From: Aliidongia sp035943795
GTDB taxonomy: Bacteria; Pseudomonadota; Alphaproteobacteria; ATCC43930; CGMCC-115725
DNA length: 64,000 bases
NCBI RefSeq assembly: GCF_035943795.1
Contig: NZ_DASZBY010000073.1
Location: forward strand, 67,276 to 131,275
Direction: 5' to 3'
In this document: positions 41,616 to 50,570 of the stretch, piece by piece
How the letters are laid out: every line of letters begins with the position of its first letter
Position numbering within the stretch: the stretch's first letter is position 1
Position numbers and translations under genes: made by a program
Notes under the pieces: model-generated
Database searches by the model: none
Seen by the model: only the letters and a program-made list of their open reading frames with translations
Told to the model about the DNA's origin: nothing

Positions 41616-42842
41616 TCAGGGTTTGGCGAGGGCGATCTGCAGCACGTCGATGCCGCCCGAGAGAAAACCCGCTTCGCAGTAGCTGAGGTAGTAACGCCAC
41701 AGGCGGCGGAACCGCTCGTCGAACCCCATCTGGGCGATTTCCGGCCAGGCGCCGTCGAAGCGCTGGCGCCAGGTCGCGAGCGTGCGGGCATAGTCGCGGG
41801 CGAACCCCGCCTCGTCGAGCCAGGCGAGGCCGGTGGTCGACGCCAGGCTCTTCAGTGCACCCGGCGACGGCAGCATGCCGCCGGGAAAGACGTGACGCTG
41901 GATGAAATCGGCGCTCTTGCGATATTGCTCGAAGAACCGGTCGGCGATGGTGATGGCCTGGACCGCCGCGATCCCACCGGGCTTCAGGCGGGCGTTCAGG
42001 GTCTGGAAATAGGCCGGCCAATATTGCTCGCCTACCGCCTCGATCATCTCGATCGAGGTGATCCGGTCGTAGGTGCCTTGGACGTCGCGATAGTCGATCA
42101 GCTTCAGCTCGACCAGGTGGCTGAGGCCGGCCCGTTCGATGCGCGCGCGGGCGAATTCCAGCTGGGACGGCGAGATGGTGATGCCGGTGACCCGGCAACC
42201 GTGGCGGCTCGCGGCATACTCGGCGAACCCGCCCCAGCCGCAGCCGATTTCCAGCACGTGATGCTCCGGCAGCAGGCCGAGCAGCGCGGTGATCCGGCCG
42301 TATTTGGCATCCTGCGCCGCTTCGAGGTCGGTGTTCTCGTCGGCATAGATGCCCGAGGAATAGGTCATGCTCGGGTCGAGCCAGCGCTGGTAGAAGCTGT
42401 TGCCCAGGTCGTAGTGCTGCTCGATGTTGCGGCGTGCACGGGTCTTGGTATTCGCCTTCATGGCGTGCAGCACGCGATTGACGAAGCGCGCGACCAGCCC
42501 GCCCTGCAGCTGCTTGTGCGACAGCACGTCCTCGGCCAAGGCCGCCAGCTCCAGCAGGGCCGTGAGGTCGCTGGTCTCCCAATCTCCATCCATGAACGCC
42601 TCGGCGAAGGCGACGCCGCCGCCGAACAGGAACCGGTAGGCAGAGTTCGCCCGGTTGAACAGCAGATCGGCGGCAGGACCGGGCGCGGCGCCGCGGAAGC
42701 GATAGCGCCGGCCATCGGGCGCCTGGATGGTCAGGTTGCCTAGCGGCAGGCCATCGGCCATGCGGATCAGGGCGCGCAGCCCGTACGGCAGGCCGGCACG
42801 GGAAGGGTTGCTGGGATCGGCGCTGGTCATCGGCGGTCTCAT
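41616..42842 (-). CDS. cfa: cyclopropane-fatty-acyl-phospholipid synthase
   Basis: 408-residue SAM-dependent enzyme acting on double bonds of membrane phospholipid acyl chains. QHYDLGNSFYQRWLDPSMTY, the SAM motif VLEIGCGWGGFAEYA (from about residue 197), EMIEAVGEQYW and the FIQRHVFPGGMLP segment are diagnostic. Its start overlaps the DUF1365 stop by four bases (ATGA), so the two are translationally coupled. In alphaproteobacteria this Cfa group responds to singlet oxygen and some members make methylated or furan fatty acids, so simple cyclopropanation is not certain. Confidence 0.93.
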   Translation of the reverse strand: MRPPMTSADPSNPSRAGLPYGLRALIRMADGLPLGNLTIQAPDGRRYRFRGAAPGPAADLLFNRANSAYRFLFGGGVAFAEAFMDGDWETSDLTALLELAALAEDVLSHKQLQGGLVARFVNRVLHAMKANTKTRARRNIEQHYDLGNSFYQRWLDPSMTYSSGIYADENTDLEAAQDAKYGRITALLGLLPEHHVLEIGCGWGGFAEYAASRHGCRVTGITISPSQLEFARARIERAGLSHLVELKLIDYRDVQGTYDRITSIEMIEAVGEQYWPAYFQTLNARLKPGGIAAVQAITIADRFFEQYRKSADFIQRHVFPGGMLPSPGALKSLASTTGLAWLDEAGFARDYARTLATWRQRFDGAWPEIAQMGFDERFRRLWRYYLSYCEAGFLSGGIDVLQIALAKP

Positions 42843-43642
42843 GTCCTGGTCGCAGAGGTTGCCGGCACGAGGCCCGGTCCGTAGGTGATTTCGACCGGCG
42901 GCAGTGCCGGCCGCGCCTGGAATTTGGCGCCCTTGCGCCACAGCCGCAGCGCCTCCCAATGGATCGCCGCCATGACCTTGACCGTCATCAGCGGATAGCG
43001 CAGCAGGGCGCGCACGAGCGTGCGGTCGTCGAACGTGGCGGCCTTGCCGCTGAGGATCGCATGCAGTGTCTGGCCGTCCTTCGCGCGCTGGCGGATGGCG
43101 ACCATCAGGCGCTCGGCCGGCGGCAGCACGCGGAACCGGTAGTCGCCTTCGAGTTCGATGAAGGGCGAGACGTAGAAGCGCTTGGCGCAGGCCTGCTCGA
43201 CGATGCCCTCGCTGCCGGGACGGACCGGCTCCAGATAGCAATGGCGCTCGCCGAACGTGTTGCTGACCTCGTAGAGGATCGCGGCCAGCTGCCCGTCGGG
43301 TGCCTCGCAGAAGAACACGCTCAAGGGGTTGAAGACATAGCCCCAGAGGCGCGGGAAGCAGAGCAGGCGGATGCGGCCACCCCAGGCATGCTTGAGCCCG
43401 GCCGCCGCCAGGTGCTCCTCGACCCACGGCCGCAGCGACGAGCCGTCCCGGGGGCCATGGTCGCGATCGTGAAACGAGAACAGGTTGGGCCGATTGTAGG
43501 AAAACAGCTGCAGGCGGCGACCGAGCGTTTCCAACCGGTCGAGATCGACCAGGATCGAGAACACCCGGTAGGTGAAGCGATGCCGCACGGTGCCGAGCCG
43601 TCGGTGCATCACGTCGCCGAAATAGATCGTCCCGTCGGTCAT
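42839..43642 (-). CDS. DUF1365 domain protein
   Basis: 267 residues. Conserved segments: HRRLGTVRHRFTYRVFSILV, YNRPNLFSFHDRDHGPRDG, IRLLCFPRLWGYVFNPLSVF and EVSNTFGERHCYLE. The biochemical role is not firmly established; the family is almost always found between an FAD oxidoreductase and a Cfa-like methyltransferase, as here, and belongs to the RpoE/ChrR singlet-oxygen regulon in Rhodobacter. It overlaps cfa by four bases and lies seven bases after the FAD oxidoreductase gene. Confidence 0.92.
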   Translation of the reverse strand: MTDGTIYFGDVMHRRLGTVRHRFTYRVFSILVDLDRLETLGRRLQLFSYNRPNLFSFHDRDHGPRDGSSLRPWVEEHLAAAGLKHAWGGRIRLLCFPRLWGYVFNPLSVFFCEAPDGQLAAILYEVSNTFGERHCYLEPVRPGSEGIVEQACAKRFYVSPFIELEGDYRFRVLPPAERLMVAIRQRAKDGQTLHAILSGKAATFDDRTLVRALLRYPLMTVKVMAAIHWEALRLWRKGAKFQARPALPPVEITYGPGLVPATSATRT

Positions 43643-43649
43643 GCCCTGC

Positions 43650-44993
43650 TCATGCGGCGTCTTCGAACGCGGTCAGCGCGGGTGCCCCGTCCAGCGGCCA
43701 GACCGCGTCGGCGGCGAAGGCCGGCGCGGTCCGCCAGGGCGGTTCGACGCCCAGCGCCCGGGCAACCGCCAGGCCGGCGGAAAAGCCGTCCTCGTGGAAT
43801 CCCCAGCCGCAATAGCTGCCGCAGAACCAGACGCCGCCCGCACCCTGCAGGCCCGGCAACCGGCGCTGCGCCGCCATGGCGCGCTGATCGAACACCGGAT
43901 GATCGTAGAAAAATTCGCGCTCGACCAGTGTCGGATGCGGCTCGTCGATCGGATTGAGCGAGACGAACAGGTCGGGCGCGTCGCCCAGGCTCTGCAGCCG
44001 GTTCATCCAGTAGGTCACCGACACCGAGGCGGCCGAGGGGTTGGCCTGCTCGCGCGCCAGGTAGTTCCAGCTCGACCAGACCCGGCGCCGGCGCGGCATG
44101 AGCTTGGGGTCGCGATGCAGGATCGCCCGGTTCCGCTGGTAGCGGAAGCTGCCGATGATCTCGGCCTCGCTCGGCGATGCGTCGACCAGCATCCTGGCGG
44201 CCTGGTCGCCATGGCACGCGAGCACCACCTGGTCGAAATGCTGGGTCAGGCCGGACCGCTCGGTCACCTCGACCCCGCGGCCCGTACGGCGGATTGCCTG
44301 GACCGGCGCACCAAGGCGAATGCGGTCGGCGAACGGGGCGGCGAGGCGGGCGACATATTCGCGGCTGCCGCCGTCGACAGTGCGCCAATCGGGCCGGTCC
44401 GATACTTTCAGCAGCCCGTGATTGTCGCAGAAGCGCACGAAGCTGGTGACCGGGAATTCCAGCATCTGCTCGGCCGGGCACGACCAGATCGCAGCCGCCA
44501 TCGGCAGCAGATGCTGGTTGATGAAGCGCCGGCTGTAGCGGTGGCGATGCAGGTAGGCCCCGAGCGTCGGGCTGTCCGCGTCCGGCAGGGTCAGCACTGC
44601 CGGCGCCTGCCGATAAAAGCGCAGGATCTCGGCGACCATGCCGTAGAAAGCGGGCTTCAGCAGGTTGCGGCGCTGGGCGAACAGGCCGGCCACCGTGTCG
44701 CCGGCATATTCCAGCCGGCCGTCGTCGAACGACAGGCCCAGGCTCATGATGCTGCGCTTGGTCCGGACCCCCAGATGGTCGAACAGCCGCGTCAGGTTGG
44801 GATAGTTCAGCTCGTTATAGACGATGAAGCCGGTATCGACCGCTACCGGGCCCGACGGCCCCGCCACGTCGACCGTGTTCGAATGCCCGCCCAGCCGCTC
44901 GGCCGCTTCGTAGACCGTGATCTCGTGCTGCCGGTTCAGCAGCCAGGCGCAGCCCAGGCCCGAAATGCCGGCGCCGACCACCGCGATCCTCAT
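43650..44993 (-). CDS. FAD-dependent oxidoreductase (amine-oxidase/desaturase-like)
   Basis: 447 residues. The N-terminal FAD fold MRIAVVGAGISGLGCAWLLN and the dinucleotide segment TVYEAAERLGGHSNTV are followed by VDTGFIVYNELNYPNLTRLF, WSCPAEQMLEFP and a C-terminal FCGSYCGWGFHEDG. This matches the FAD proteins encoded with DUF1365 and Cfa; related proteins have been implicated in fatty-acyl desaturation during furan-lipid synthesis. A role on the same lipid substrate as Cfa is inferred. The ATG at 44993 begins directly at the Rossmann strand. Confidence 0.9.
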   Translation of the reverse strand: MRIAVVGAGISGLGCAWLLNRQHEITVYEAAERLGGHSNTVDVAGPSGPVAVDTGFIVYNELNYPNLTRLFDHLGVRTKRSIMSLGLSFDDGRLEYAGDTVAGLFAQRRNLLKPAFYGMVAEILRFYRQAPAVLTLPDADSPTLGAYLHRHRYSRRFINQHLLPMAAAIWSCPAEQMLEFPVTSFVRFCDNHGLLKVSDRPDWRTVDGGSREYVARLAAPFADRIRLGAPVQAIRRTGRGVEVTERSGLTQHFDQVVLACHGDQAARMLVDASPSEAEIIGSFRYQRNRAILHRDPKLMPRRRRVWSSWNYLAREQANPSAASVSVTYWMNRLQSLGDAPDLFVSLNPIDEPHPTLVEREFFYDHPVFDQRAMAAQRRLPGLQGAGGVWFCGSYCGWGFHEDGFSAGLAVARALGVEPPWRTAPAFAADAVWPLDGAPALTAFEDAA

Positions 44994-45036
44994 GGGCGGC
45001 ACCGGCCGAGGAAAACCAGGCAAGGCGAAGATGCTG

Positions 45037-46518
45037 TCATGGCTGCGATCCGTTCAAGCTTGCAAAGGCGGCCAGGGCACGATCGCGCCCGGCCATCAGG
45101 TCGATCATCGGAGGAGGATACGCAGCGGCACCGGCCTTGGATGTCCGGCGCGCCGAAGATTCGTTGCCGGGCTCGTGGATGCGGTCGCCGTCGATACCGG
45201 CCAGTTCCGGGACCCAGCGACGGATGTAGTCGCCGTTCGGATCGAACTTCCTGCCTTGCAGCAACGGGTTGAAGATGCGGAAATAGGGCGATGCGTCCGC
45301 CCCCGATCCGGCGACCCACTGCCAACTGGCGGCATTGCTGGCCGGGTCGGCATCGACCAGCGTATCCCAGAACCAGCGCTCGCCCTCCTGCCAGGGCTGC
45401 AGCAGATGCTTGATCAGGAAGCTGGCGACGATCATGCGCACCCGATTGTGCATCCAGCCGGTCGCCCAGAGTTGCCGCATGCCGGCGTCGACGATCGGGT
45501 AGCCGGTCATGCCGCGCTGCCAGGCTTCCAGCGCCTGCCGGTCCGGTTCCCATGGGAAACCCGCGAACTGCATCTTCAGCGGCTGCCGGGCGATTTCCGG
45601 ATTGTAATAGAGCAGGCTGTAGGAAAACTCGCGCCAGCCGATCTCGGAGAGGAAGGTTTCGGCATCGGCATCGGCATCGGGCGGCCGCCTGACGGTTGCC
45701 AGGTGATGATGGAGCGCATGCCAGATCTGGCGCGGCGAGATTTCCCCGAACCGCAGATGAGGCGACAGGCAGGACGTGCCGTCCTTGTCCGGCCGGTCCC
45801 GATCGGTCTTGTAACCCCGCAGCCGGTCTTGAAGGAAATGGTCGAGCCGGTCCGCGGCACCGGCTTCTCCGGGTTGCCACATCGGGCCGAAGCCTTTCGC
45901 CCAGTCAGGTTTCGTCGGCAGCAGCGCCCAACCGTCGAGATCGTCGCTCTTCGGCGGGTGGGCCGGGCCGCGGATCCTGGTCGGCGCCGCGAGCGGTGCC
46001 GGGGGCTCGGACTGCGATCGGCAGAACCGCCAATATTGGGTGAAGACCTGGTAGGGTCGGCCGCTCTTGTTCTCGATCGTCCAGGGCTCGAACAGCAGGC
46101 TGGTGTTGAAGCTCCTGGCCTCGATCCCGGCCTGGGCCAGCCGCGATTTCACCGCCTTGTCTTCTTCGATTTCCGCGGCCGCATAGCGCCGGCCCCAATA
46201 GACGCCGGCGGCACCGACCTCCGCAGCCAGCGCCTCGATCGCCCGGCCCGGATGCCCGTCGCGCCTTAGGATCAGCGGGCTCCCGCAGCGCTTCAGATCG
46301 CGGGCGAGGGCGGTGAGGCTGTGATGGAGCCACCAGCGGCTGGCCCCGCCCGGCGCCAGGGCGTGGTGGCCATCGTCGAGCACGTAGACCGGCAGCACCG
46401 GATGACCCGTGTCGACCGCGGCGGCGAGCGCCGGCTGGTCCGCCAGGCGCAGGTCCTGGCGCAGCCAGACGATGATCGGCGGTCTGGTCCGTTCGGCTTC
46501 TTTGTGCGGGGTCGGCAT
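45037..46518 (-). CDS. phr: deoxyribodipyrimidine photolyase
   Basis: 493-residue light-driven DNA repair enzyme of the photolyase/cryptochrome family. The N-terminal antenna domain starts IIVWLRQDLRLADQPAL. The C-terminal FAD domain has LSPHLRFGEISPRQIW, IGWREFSYSLLYYNPE, GYPIVDAGMRQLWATGWMHN and the NAASWQWVAGSG segment. It is the first gene of the photolyase - FAD oxidoreductase - DUF1365 - cfa - DUF3833 run, coupling UV repair with membrane modification. I could not see a clear RpoE-type promoter directly upstream, and MAPEG lies 75 bases before it, so the transcript may start further up. Confidence 0.96.
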   Translation of the reverse strand: MPTPHKEAERTRPPIIVWLRQDLRLADQPALAAAVDTGHPVLPVYVLDDGHHALAPGGASRWWLHHSLTALARDLKRCGSPLILRRDGHPGRAIEALAAEVGAAGVYWGRRYAAAEIEEDKAVKSRLAQAGIEARSFNTSLLFEPWTIENKSGRPYQVFTQYWRFCRSQSEPPAPLAAPTRIRGPAHPPKSDDLDGWALLPTKPDWAKGFGPMWQPGEAGAADRLDHFLQDRLRGYKTDRDRPDKDGTSCLSPHLRFGEISPRQIWHALHHHLATVRRPPDADADAETFLSEIGWREFSYSLLYYNPEIARQPLKMQFAGFPWEPDRQALEAWQRGMTGYPIVDAGMRQLWATGWMHNRVRMIVASFLIKHLLQPWQEGERWFWDTLVDADPASNAASWQWVAGSGADASPYFRIFNPLLQGRKFDPNGDYIRRWVPELAGIDGDRIHEPGNESSARRTSKAGAAAYPPPMIDLMAGRDRALAAFASLNGSQP

Positions 46519-46593
46519 GGGCGGCGGGCTCGCTGTCGGTCAGGCCAGCGACATAGCGGACGAAACCCGCGCGGCAAGCCCCCCGCCGTGCGA

Positions 46594-46971
46594 TCACGCG
46601 CCCAGGACGAACAACCAGAGTGTGGCGACGAACCCCAGACCCCACACGACCGACCGCAGCGTCGCCTTGTCCGCCAGATAGAGGGCGGTATAGACGACGC
46701 GCAACAGGATGAAGGCGCCGGCCAGCAGGTCGATCCGTTCTTGACGTGCGTGGGTCAGCTCGGCCACGAGCACGGCGGCGGCGAAAATCGGGAAGATCTC
46801 GAAATGATTACGGTGCGCCCAGTCGCCGCGTTGCTGCCAGCCGCTCTGCGCCTCGAGCCAGGCCCTGGGCTTGTGATTGTCGAACCGCCGAGCGCCGGCC
46901 CGCTTGACGAGGACGATCGTGAGGTAGGGCAGCATCGCCGCCGCGAGGATCATCCAATAGGCGAAGAACAT
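46594..46971 (-). CDS. MAPEG family membrane protein
   Basis: 125 residues with four hydrophobic segments. The family motif region reads WQQRGDWAHRNHFEIFPIFA, where the Asn and Glu of NHFE are the usual membrane-associated eicosanoid/glutathione metabolism positions. Eukaryotic relatives conjugate or reduce lipids with glutathione; bacterial roles are mostly unknown. It lies between the MBL hydrolase and photolyase genes on the same strand, consistent with oxidant or lipid-peroxide handling. Confidence 0.87.
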   Translation of the reverse strand: MFFAYWMILAAAMLPYLTIVLVKRAGARRFDNHKPRAWLEAQSGWQQRGDWAHRNHFEIFPIFAAAVLVAELTHARQERIDLLAGAFILLRVVYTALYLADKATLRSVVWGLGFVATLWLFVLGA

Positions 46972-47006
46972 GACCGGTTGCTTTCCTGGTTCTGGTTGCC
47001 GGGCGG

Positions 47007-47810
47007 CTATCCCCTCGGCAGTTCGCCGCCCAGATTGAAACGGACTGCCGGATGGAACAGGCGCGGGAGCTCGAGCGTCGCATCGCGCGCCCGGCGCATG
47101 GCGACGAAGGCGGCCTCGTCGATCCCATCGTGGACATGGGTGTTGCCGGCCCGCTCATCGGGCACCGAGGTCATCCAGTCGGGGCGGCGGGTCACCGGCG
47201 GATAATCGTGCCCGACGAACAGCCGGGTCGCCTCGGGCAGGCCCAGGATGCGGCGGATCGAGCGGTAGAGCATCGCGGCGTCGCCGCCGGGGAAATCCGC
47301 CCGGGCCGTGCCGCAGTCGGGCATGAACAAGGTGTCGCCCAGGAAGACCGCGTCACCGATCAGATAGCTGATGCAGGCCGGCGTGTGGCCGGGTGTCGCG
47401 AGCGCGGTCGCGGCGAGGCCGCCGATGCGGAATGTCTCCTCCGGCTCGAACAGATGGTCGAACCCGAGTGCGCCGGCCGGATCGAGGGCGAAAGCCTCGC
47501 GGAATGCCGTGTGCACCTGACGTACGCCGGCGCCGATCGCACGATTTCCGCCCAGGCGCTGCTTCAGATAGGCGCCGGCCGACAGATGGTCGGCATGGAT
47601 GTGCGTCTCCAGCAGCCATTGGACGTCGAAGCGACGCCGCTCGACCATGTCGGCGATCCGGTCGGCATTCGGGGTCGAGGTGGCACCGGTGGCGAGATCG
47701 AAATCGAGCACGGGATCGATGATGGCGGCGGCCCCGGTCTGCGGATCGGCCACCAGGTAGGAGACGGACTTCGTCGTCTCGTCGAAGAAGCCGGTGACAT
47801 CGGGCGTCAT
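47007..47810 (-). CDS. MBL-fold persulfide dioxygenase-like hydrolase
   Basis: 267 residues. The metal motif THIHADH gives His70, His72, Asp74 and His75. ATPGHTPACISY, GDTLFMPDCGTARADFPGGD and VGHDYPP carry the further ligands. The DCGTARADFPGGD segment and the N-terminal FFDETTKSVSYLVADP are typical of ETHE1/BigR-linked persulfide dioxygenases (a mononuclear iron site oxidising glutathione persulfide to sulfite), not of glyoxalase II. No regulator or sulfur transporter is adjacent. The next gene, encoding a MAPEG protein, begins 35 bases downstream. Confidence 0.88.
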   Translation of the reverse strand: MTPDVTGFFDETTKSVSYLVADPQTGAAAIIDPVLDFDLATGATSTPNADRIADMVERRRFDVQWLLETHIHADHLSAGAYLKQRLGGNRAIGAGVRQVHTAFREAFALDPAGALGFDHLFEPEETFRIGGLAATALATPGHTPACISYLIGDAVFLGDTLFMPDCGTARADFPGGDAAMLYRSIRRILGLPEATRLFVGHDYPPVTRRPDWMTSVPDERAGNTHVHDGIDEAAFVAMRRARDATLELPRLFHPAVRFNLGGELPRG

Positions 47811-47826
47811 CGCATGCTCCCTTGGG

Positions 47827-48531
47827 TCAGCCGAACGGCAACAGCTGCGGCTCGGCGCGGGCTTTTGGAAACGGTACCATGGTCAGCCGCGTCTTGCCCG
47901 CGAGATAGGCGGCGAAGCCCGTGGGGAACAGGTCGGAAATCGCCGGATCGCGGACGTCGAGGCCGCCGGTATAGGCGCCGAATGCCGGCAGGATCACGCG
48001 GGTCTCGTCCGCGACGAAACAGCGGCAGGTCAGGCGGCGGCCGTGGATCGAGATCCCTGCCTTGGGATGGAAGTGGCCGCTCAGCTCGCCCGCGGCGGCG
48101 TGGCGGACCGCTTCGTGGCGGAGGGTCAGCGGACCAAGGGTCAGCACATCGGCGACGGCCCGACCGCCGAGCGCGGGGCCGGGTGCCGGATCGTGATTGC
48201 CGGCGACCCAGACCCAGTCCTGCCGTTCGACCAGGGCTCGAAGATGGACGGCATCGTCGTGGCACAGATGATCGGCGCCGTGGCGGTCGTGAAACGAATC
48301 GCCCAGCGCTACGACCCGTGCGGGCGCCATGCGCCCGATCAACGCCCCCAGTGCGGCAAGCGTCGCCCGGGTGTCGTACGGCGGCAGCAGCGCGCCGCGC
48401 CGGGCGAAGGCGGCCCCTTTCTCGAAATGCAGATCGGCGACGATCAGGGTGCGCTCGTCCGGCCACCACAGCGCGCCGCTCGGATCGGCGAACAGCGTGG
48501 TGCCGGCGAGCGAGAGGGCGATCGGTTTCAT
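47827..48531 (-). CDS. pdeM: ligase-associated DNA damage response endonuclease PdeM
   Basis: 234-residue calcineurin-like phosphoesterase. Two-metal motifs are DLHFEKG (Asp33, His35), GDSFHD (Asp78, His81), GNHD (residues 111-114) and GHFHPKAG. The openings LFADPSGALWWPDERTLIVA and FEKGAAFARRGALLPPYDT are typical of PdeM, which normally sits with a dedicated ATP-dependent ligase, an Lhr-type helicase and an exonuclease. None of those partners is adjacent; LigD lies 40 kb away and is a different ligase. The ATG at 48531 replaces a long non-coding upstream extension. Confidence 0.92.
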   Translation of the reverse strand: MKPIALSLAGTTLFADPSGALWWPDERTLIVADLHFEKGAAFARRGALLPPYDTRATLAALGALIGRMAPARVVALGDSFHDRHGADHLCHDDAVHLRALVERQDWVWVAGNHDPAPGPALGGRAVADVLTLGPLTLRHEAVRHAAAGELSGHFHPKAGISIHGRRLTCRCFVADETRVILPAFGAYTGGLDVRDPAISDLFPTGFAAYLAGKTRLTMVPFPKARAEPQLLPFG

Positions 48532-48617
48532 GACGGGGGCGAGGTCGGGACTGAGCGCGTTCACAAGCGCGTTGTTACGGCATCGCGCGCACGGATGCCA
48601 GTGCGACTCGACCCCGG

Positions 48618-50174
48618 CTATTCCGCTTCCGCCGCCACCGCCCCGGATTGGCGCGTCGCCCCGTCCGGCGCCAAGACCGGCGAACGGGCTTCGAGCACCG
48701 GGGCGATCGAGCGCTGGCAGTCGAGCACGGCCACGGCGGCGAGCAATTGCGGGTCGCCCGGCTTGGCCGCCGCGGCATGGCCGGCTGCGAGACAAGCGGT
48801 CGAGGCCGGCGGCGGCCGGTCGGCGACGGTTTCGATCTCGGCCGGTGGCCGCAAGGCGCCGGGCAGAGTAGCCTCATGGCCGGCGTAGGTCTCCTCCAGC
48901 CCGGCCACGGTCAGGTCGGGAACCAGGCCGTCGCTCTGCAGCCAGGCGCCGGACGGGCGGCGCAGGAACCACCCGGTCGCGACCAGGGTGCGGCCGTCGG
49001 GCAGGGACTGATGGCCTTGGGATATGCCCTTGCCGAAACTGCGCGTGCCGATCAGCGTCGCACGGCCATGGTCGCGCAGCGCCGCCGCCAGCACTTCGGC
49101 CGCCGACGCGGTGTCGGCGTCGATCAGGACGACGACGGGTATCGAGCGCGGCAGGCCGGCCGGCGCGCGGGCGACGTGATGTTCATCCGGATGGCCGACA
49201 CTCCAGAACGTGGCGAGCCAGGCGCCGTTCGGCAGCAGCAGGCCGGCGGCATCCTCCGCCTCCGAGATCAGGCCGCCCAAGTTGCCGCGCAGGTCCAGGA
49301 CCAGACCGCGCGGGGCCGGTTGGGCCGCGAACAGGCGGGCGGCCTGATGGCGCAGTTCCTGGCCGGCATCGCGGGTGAAGGCATTGAGCCGCAGTACGGC
49401 GACGTCGCCCACGACGCGCGCCTCGACGCGTGGAATGCTGACTTCGTTGCGCGGCACGGCCAGATGCAAGCGCTTGCCCTGCCGGTCGACGTCGAGCTTG
49501 GCCACGCTTGCCGTGGCGTCGCCGTGCGACAGCTTGGTGAAGGCTTTGTCGGTGAGGCTGCGGGCATCGGTGCCGTCGAACTTCGTGATGACGTCGCCGA
49601 CTACGAACCCGGCACGGGCGGCCGGGCTGTCCTGGTACAGGCGGGTGACCTGATAGCCGGCGGGCGCCGTGCGGACCTGGAAGCCCAGGCCGCGGTAATG
49701 TTCTGCCGTGTCGGGCAGCTTGTCCCAGACTGCTTCGGCGCCAGGCTGTTCCAGCTTGGAATGCGGGTCGAGCGCGCCGGTCATCGCGGCGATCGCGGCG
49801 TCGGACAGACGGTCGGCATCGAGGCCTGGCCTGGCTTCGAGCGTGTGCAAATGATCGAGCAGCGCCGTTTCGATCGGGTTCACGGTGTGCGGTGGCGCCC
49901 GTTGCGGCCAATCCGGCCGGGGTGCCGCGCCGGGCTTCACCTCAGGCGCGCGCTGGTCGACGACGGCATCCATGCCTTCGCGCGCGGCGGCGGCCAGCAC
50001 CGCGGGGTCGACCGGCACGACGTAGCCGCGGAGCGTCAGGCGCCAGGCGGCATCGAGCCGGGCTTCGGGACCGCTCAAGGGCGATGTGGGTGGCTCCGAC
50101 GGCCGATCGACGCAACCGGCGAGTCCGCCCAGGGCAATGACGAGGGCTGCAAGGTGCAAGCGCGCGCTGTGCAT
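48618..50174 (-). CDS. S41 family C-terminal processing protease, lipoprotein
   Basis: 518 residues. A lipoprotein signal (LGGLAGC, Cys21) is followed by an N-terminal helical region, a PDZ domain (YRGLGFQVRTAPAGYQVTRL, then SPAARAGFVVGDVI) and the S41 protease core. In DTASAAEVLAAALRDHG the serine lies exactly 25 residues before the lysine of SFGKG, and a Gln follows four residues later (KGISQ), reproducing the Ser-Lys-Gln arrangement of CtpA/Prc. A C-terminal tail of about 80 residues contains two cysteines. It is likely an envelope protease trimming exported proteins; the substrate is unknown. Confidence 0.9.
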   Translation of the reverse strand: MHSARLHLAALVIALGGLAGCVDRPSEPPTSPLSGPEARLDAAWRLTLRGYVVPVDPAVLAAAAREGMDAVVDQRAPEVKPGAAPRPDWPQRAPPHTVNPIETALLDHLHTLEARPGLDADRLSDAAIAAMTGALDPHSKLEQPGAEAVWDKLPDTAEHYRGLGFQVRTAPAGYQVTRLYQDSPAARAGFVVGDVITKFDGTDARSLTDKAFTKLSHGDATASVAKLDVDRQGKRLHLAVPRNEVSIPRVEARVVGDVAVLRLNAFTRDAGQELRHQAARLFAAQPAPRGLVLDLRGNLGGLISEAEDAAGLLLPNGAWLATFWSVGHPDEHHVARAPAGLPRSIPVVVLIDADTASAAEVLAAALRDHGRATLIGTRSFGKGISQGHQSLPDGRTLVATGWFLRRPSGAWLQSDGLVPDLTVAGLEETYAGHEATLPGALRPPAEIETVADRPPPASTACLAAGHAAAAKPGDPQLLAAVAVLDCQRSIAPVLEARSPVLAPDGATRQSGAVAAEAE

Positions 50175-50356
50175 CGTGACGTCTGGCTCCCGACCCATTG
50201 CCCGTGAACGAGTGGGAATGGTCGGTTACAGAGGTAAACAGGGGGTTCACGCTGGGGCAGCAAATCGCTGCGGTCGGTTGTCACGGGCAAAGTTTTTTGT
50301 CTCGCCGGCGAAAGTGCGCCGTAAGATCCGCCAATCGACAGGCATCGGAGGGTCCC

Positions 50357-50563
50357 ATGAAGCTCAGCGCACGCAATCAGCTCAACGGCAAGGTCGTCGC
50401 GGTCACGAAAGGCCAGACCACGGCCCATGTCCGCATCGATATCGGCGGCGGCGTGATCGTGACCTCGTCGATCACCAACGAGGCGGTCGACGATCTCGAC
50501 CTCAAGGTGGGCGATACCGCGATGGCCGTGATCAAGGCCTCCGACGTCATGATCGGGAAATAG
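50357..50563 (+). CDS. molybdenum-binding Mop/TOBE protein
   Basis: 68-residue single TOBE domain (molbindin). MKLSARNQLNGKVVAVTKGQ, HVRIDIGGGVIVTSSIT and VGDTAMAVIKASDVMIGK match Mop proteins that oligomerise and store or buffer molybdate. A GGAGGG ribosome site precedes the ATG at 50357. It is seven bases ahead of an exported molybdopterin-fold protein, forming a two-gene molybdenum unit without transport or cofactor-synthesis genes nearby. Confidence 0.92.
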   Translation: MKLSARNQLNGKVVAVTKGQTTAHVRIDIGGGVIVTSSITNEAVDDLDLKVGDTAMAVIKASDVMIGK

Positions 50564-50570
50564 GATCGCC

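Noticed and set aside
42843..43427. N-terminal extension of the cfa open frame
   Set aside because: It lies out of frame within the DUF1365 gene; cfa starts at 42842 with an ATGA overlap.
46519..46593. RpoE/ChrR-type promoter before the photolyase gene
   Set aside because: No TGATC-type -35 with a suitable -10 was found in the gap, so the regulon link stays inference.
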